A stretch of 31,682 nucleotides of DNA from CAZOKH01 sp964580315 (GTDB lineage Bacteria > Chloroflexota > Anaerolineae > Anaerolineales > Anaerolineaceae): positions 1-31,682 of the forward strand of contig CAZOKH010000041.1 in assembly GCA_964580315.1 (NCBI GenBank), read 5' to 3'. Under the pieces are notes generated by a model. It ran no database searches. It was not told the DNA's origin and was given only the letters and a program-made list of their open reading frames with translations. Positions 31,617 through 31,682 of the stretch are shown piece by piece (position 1 is the stretch's first letter; each line of letters starts with the position of its first letter). A program made the translations under genes and the position numbers.

Positions 31617-31645
31617 TTGCGGTTTTCTTGTTACACCCCTATAAT
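31617..31645 (+). promoter_or_regulatory. Sigma-70-type promoter directly before a start codon
   Basis: TTGCGG (31617-31622) and a perfect TATAAT (31640-31645) are spaced by 17 bp. The predicted transcription start coincides with the ATG at 31653, so the RNA may be leaderless. Confidence 0.5.
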
Positions 31646-31649
31646 CCTA

Positions 31650-31678
31650 ATTATGAATCCAGTTGCCCAATTATTCAA
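31650..31678 (-). promoter_or_regulatory. Possible promoter of the three-gene membrane protein unit
   Basis: On the minus strand TTGAAT (31678-31673) and CATAAT (31655-31650) are spaced by 17 bp. The start would be near 31643, about 65 nt before the ATG at 31578. It overlaps the divergent plus-strand promoter and the partial gene, so it is only moderately likely. Confidence 0.35.
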
Positions 31679-31682
31679 CTTA
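31653..31682 (+). CDS. Start of a gene running off the right edge (partial)
   Basis: Ten codons, MNPVAQLFNL, are visible before the window ends. No ribosome site precedes the ATG, but a well-formed promoter ends 7 nt before it, consistent with a leaderless message. There is too little sequence to name a product, and it could be a chance reading. Confidence 0.35.
   Translation, partial: MNPVAQLFNL

Overview
The window is a gene-dense bacterial chromosome segment of moderate GC with no gap over 300 bases between genes. Nothing here is diagnostic at species level. The combination of F420 cofactor genes, xanthine-dehydrogenase-family enzymes, a yqeY - 7TM-HD hydrolase - ybeY - dgkA housekeeping block, a YqhQ/DUF1385 protein and large YfhO-type membrane proteins fits an anaerobic member of the Chloroflexota, most likely class Anaerolineae. 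This assignment is an inference from gene content. No insertion sequence, phage gene or CRISPR array was seen.

Region 1 (1-11585, minus strand) is one long redox operon. It is transcribed from a promoter near 11577-11585 through a GC-rich leader of about 100 nt that can fold into nested helices ending right at the first start codon. Gene order is: FAD subunit, fused 2Fe-2S/molybdopterin subunit (XdhD-like), SsnA-type aminohydrolase, F420:NADP oxidoreductase (NpdG), F420 glutamate ligase (CofE), an LLM-class (F420/FMN-type) oxidoreductase, a CBS-domain manganese pyrophosphatase, a reversed FAD-2Fe-2S fusion, a small membrane protein, and the start of a stand-alone molybdopterin subunit running off the left edge. 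There are thus two molybdenum hydroxylase sets with complementary fusions, interleaved with F420 genes. A second promoter at 4853-4880 could drive the distal half separately. The leader is a candidate Moco-type riboswitch.

Region 2 (11630-18988, plus strand) starts with an M20 dipeptidase. It continues with YqhQ/DUF1385, a ComEA-like protein, YqeY, a PgpH-type 7TM-HD phosphodiesterase with a TTG start, YbeY, diacylglycerol/undecaprenol kinase, and an endonuclease IV-like TIM barrel.

Region 3 (19004-25611) is a signalling and envelope patch. It holds an orphan NarL/LuxR response regulator (minus) with a perfect palindrome just upstream, a cytoplasmic C39-like cysteine peptidase homologue, a CheY-like receiver, a DUF192 protein and an exported LysM/M23 peptidase. 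Then come two unrecognised adjacent genes with winged-helix-like segments, tRNA-Arg(UCU), another lone receiver, and a MogA/MoaB molybdopterin adenylyltransferase homologue. No histidine kinase is present.

Region 4 (25577-31578, minus strand) contains three tightly packed polytopic membrane proteins, two of them YfhO-like, probably used in envelope polysaccharide or glycolipid glycosylation. At the right edge a plus-strand promoter sits directly before a start codon of a gene that leaves the window.
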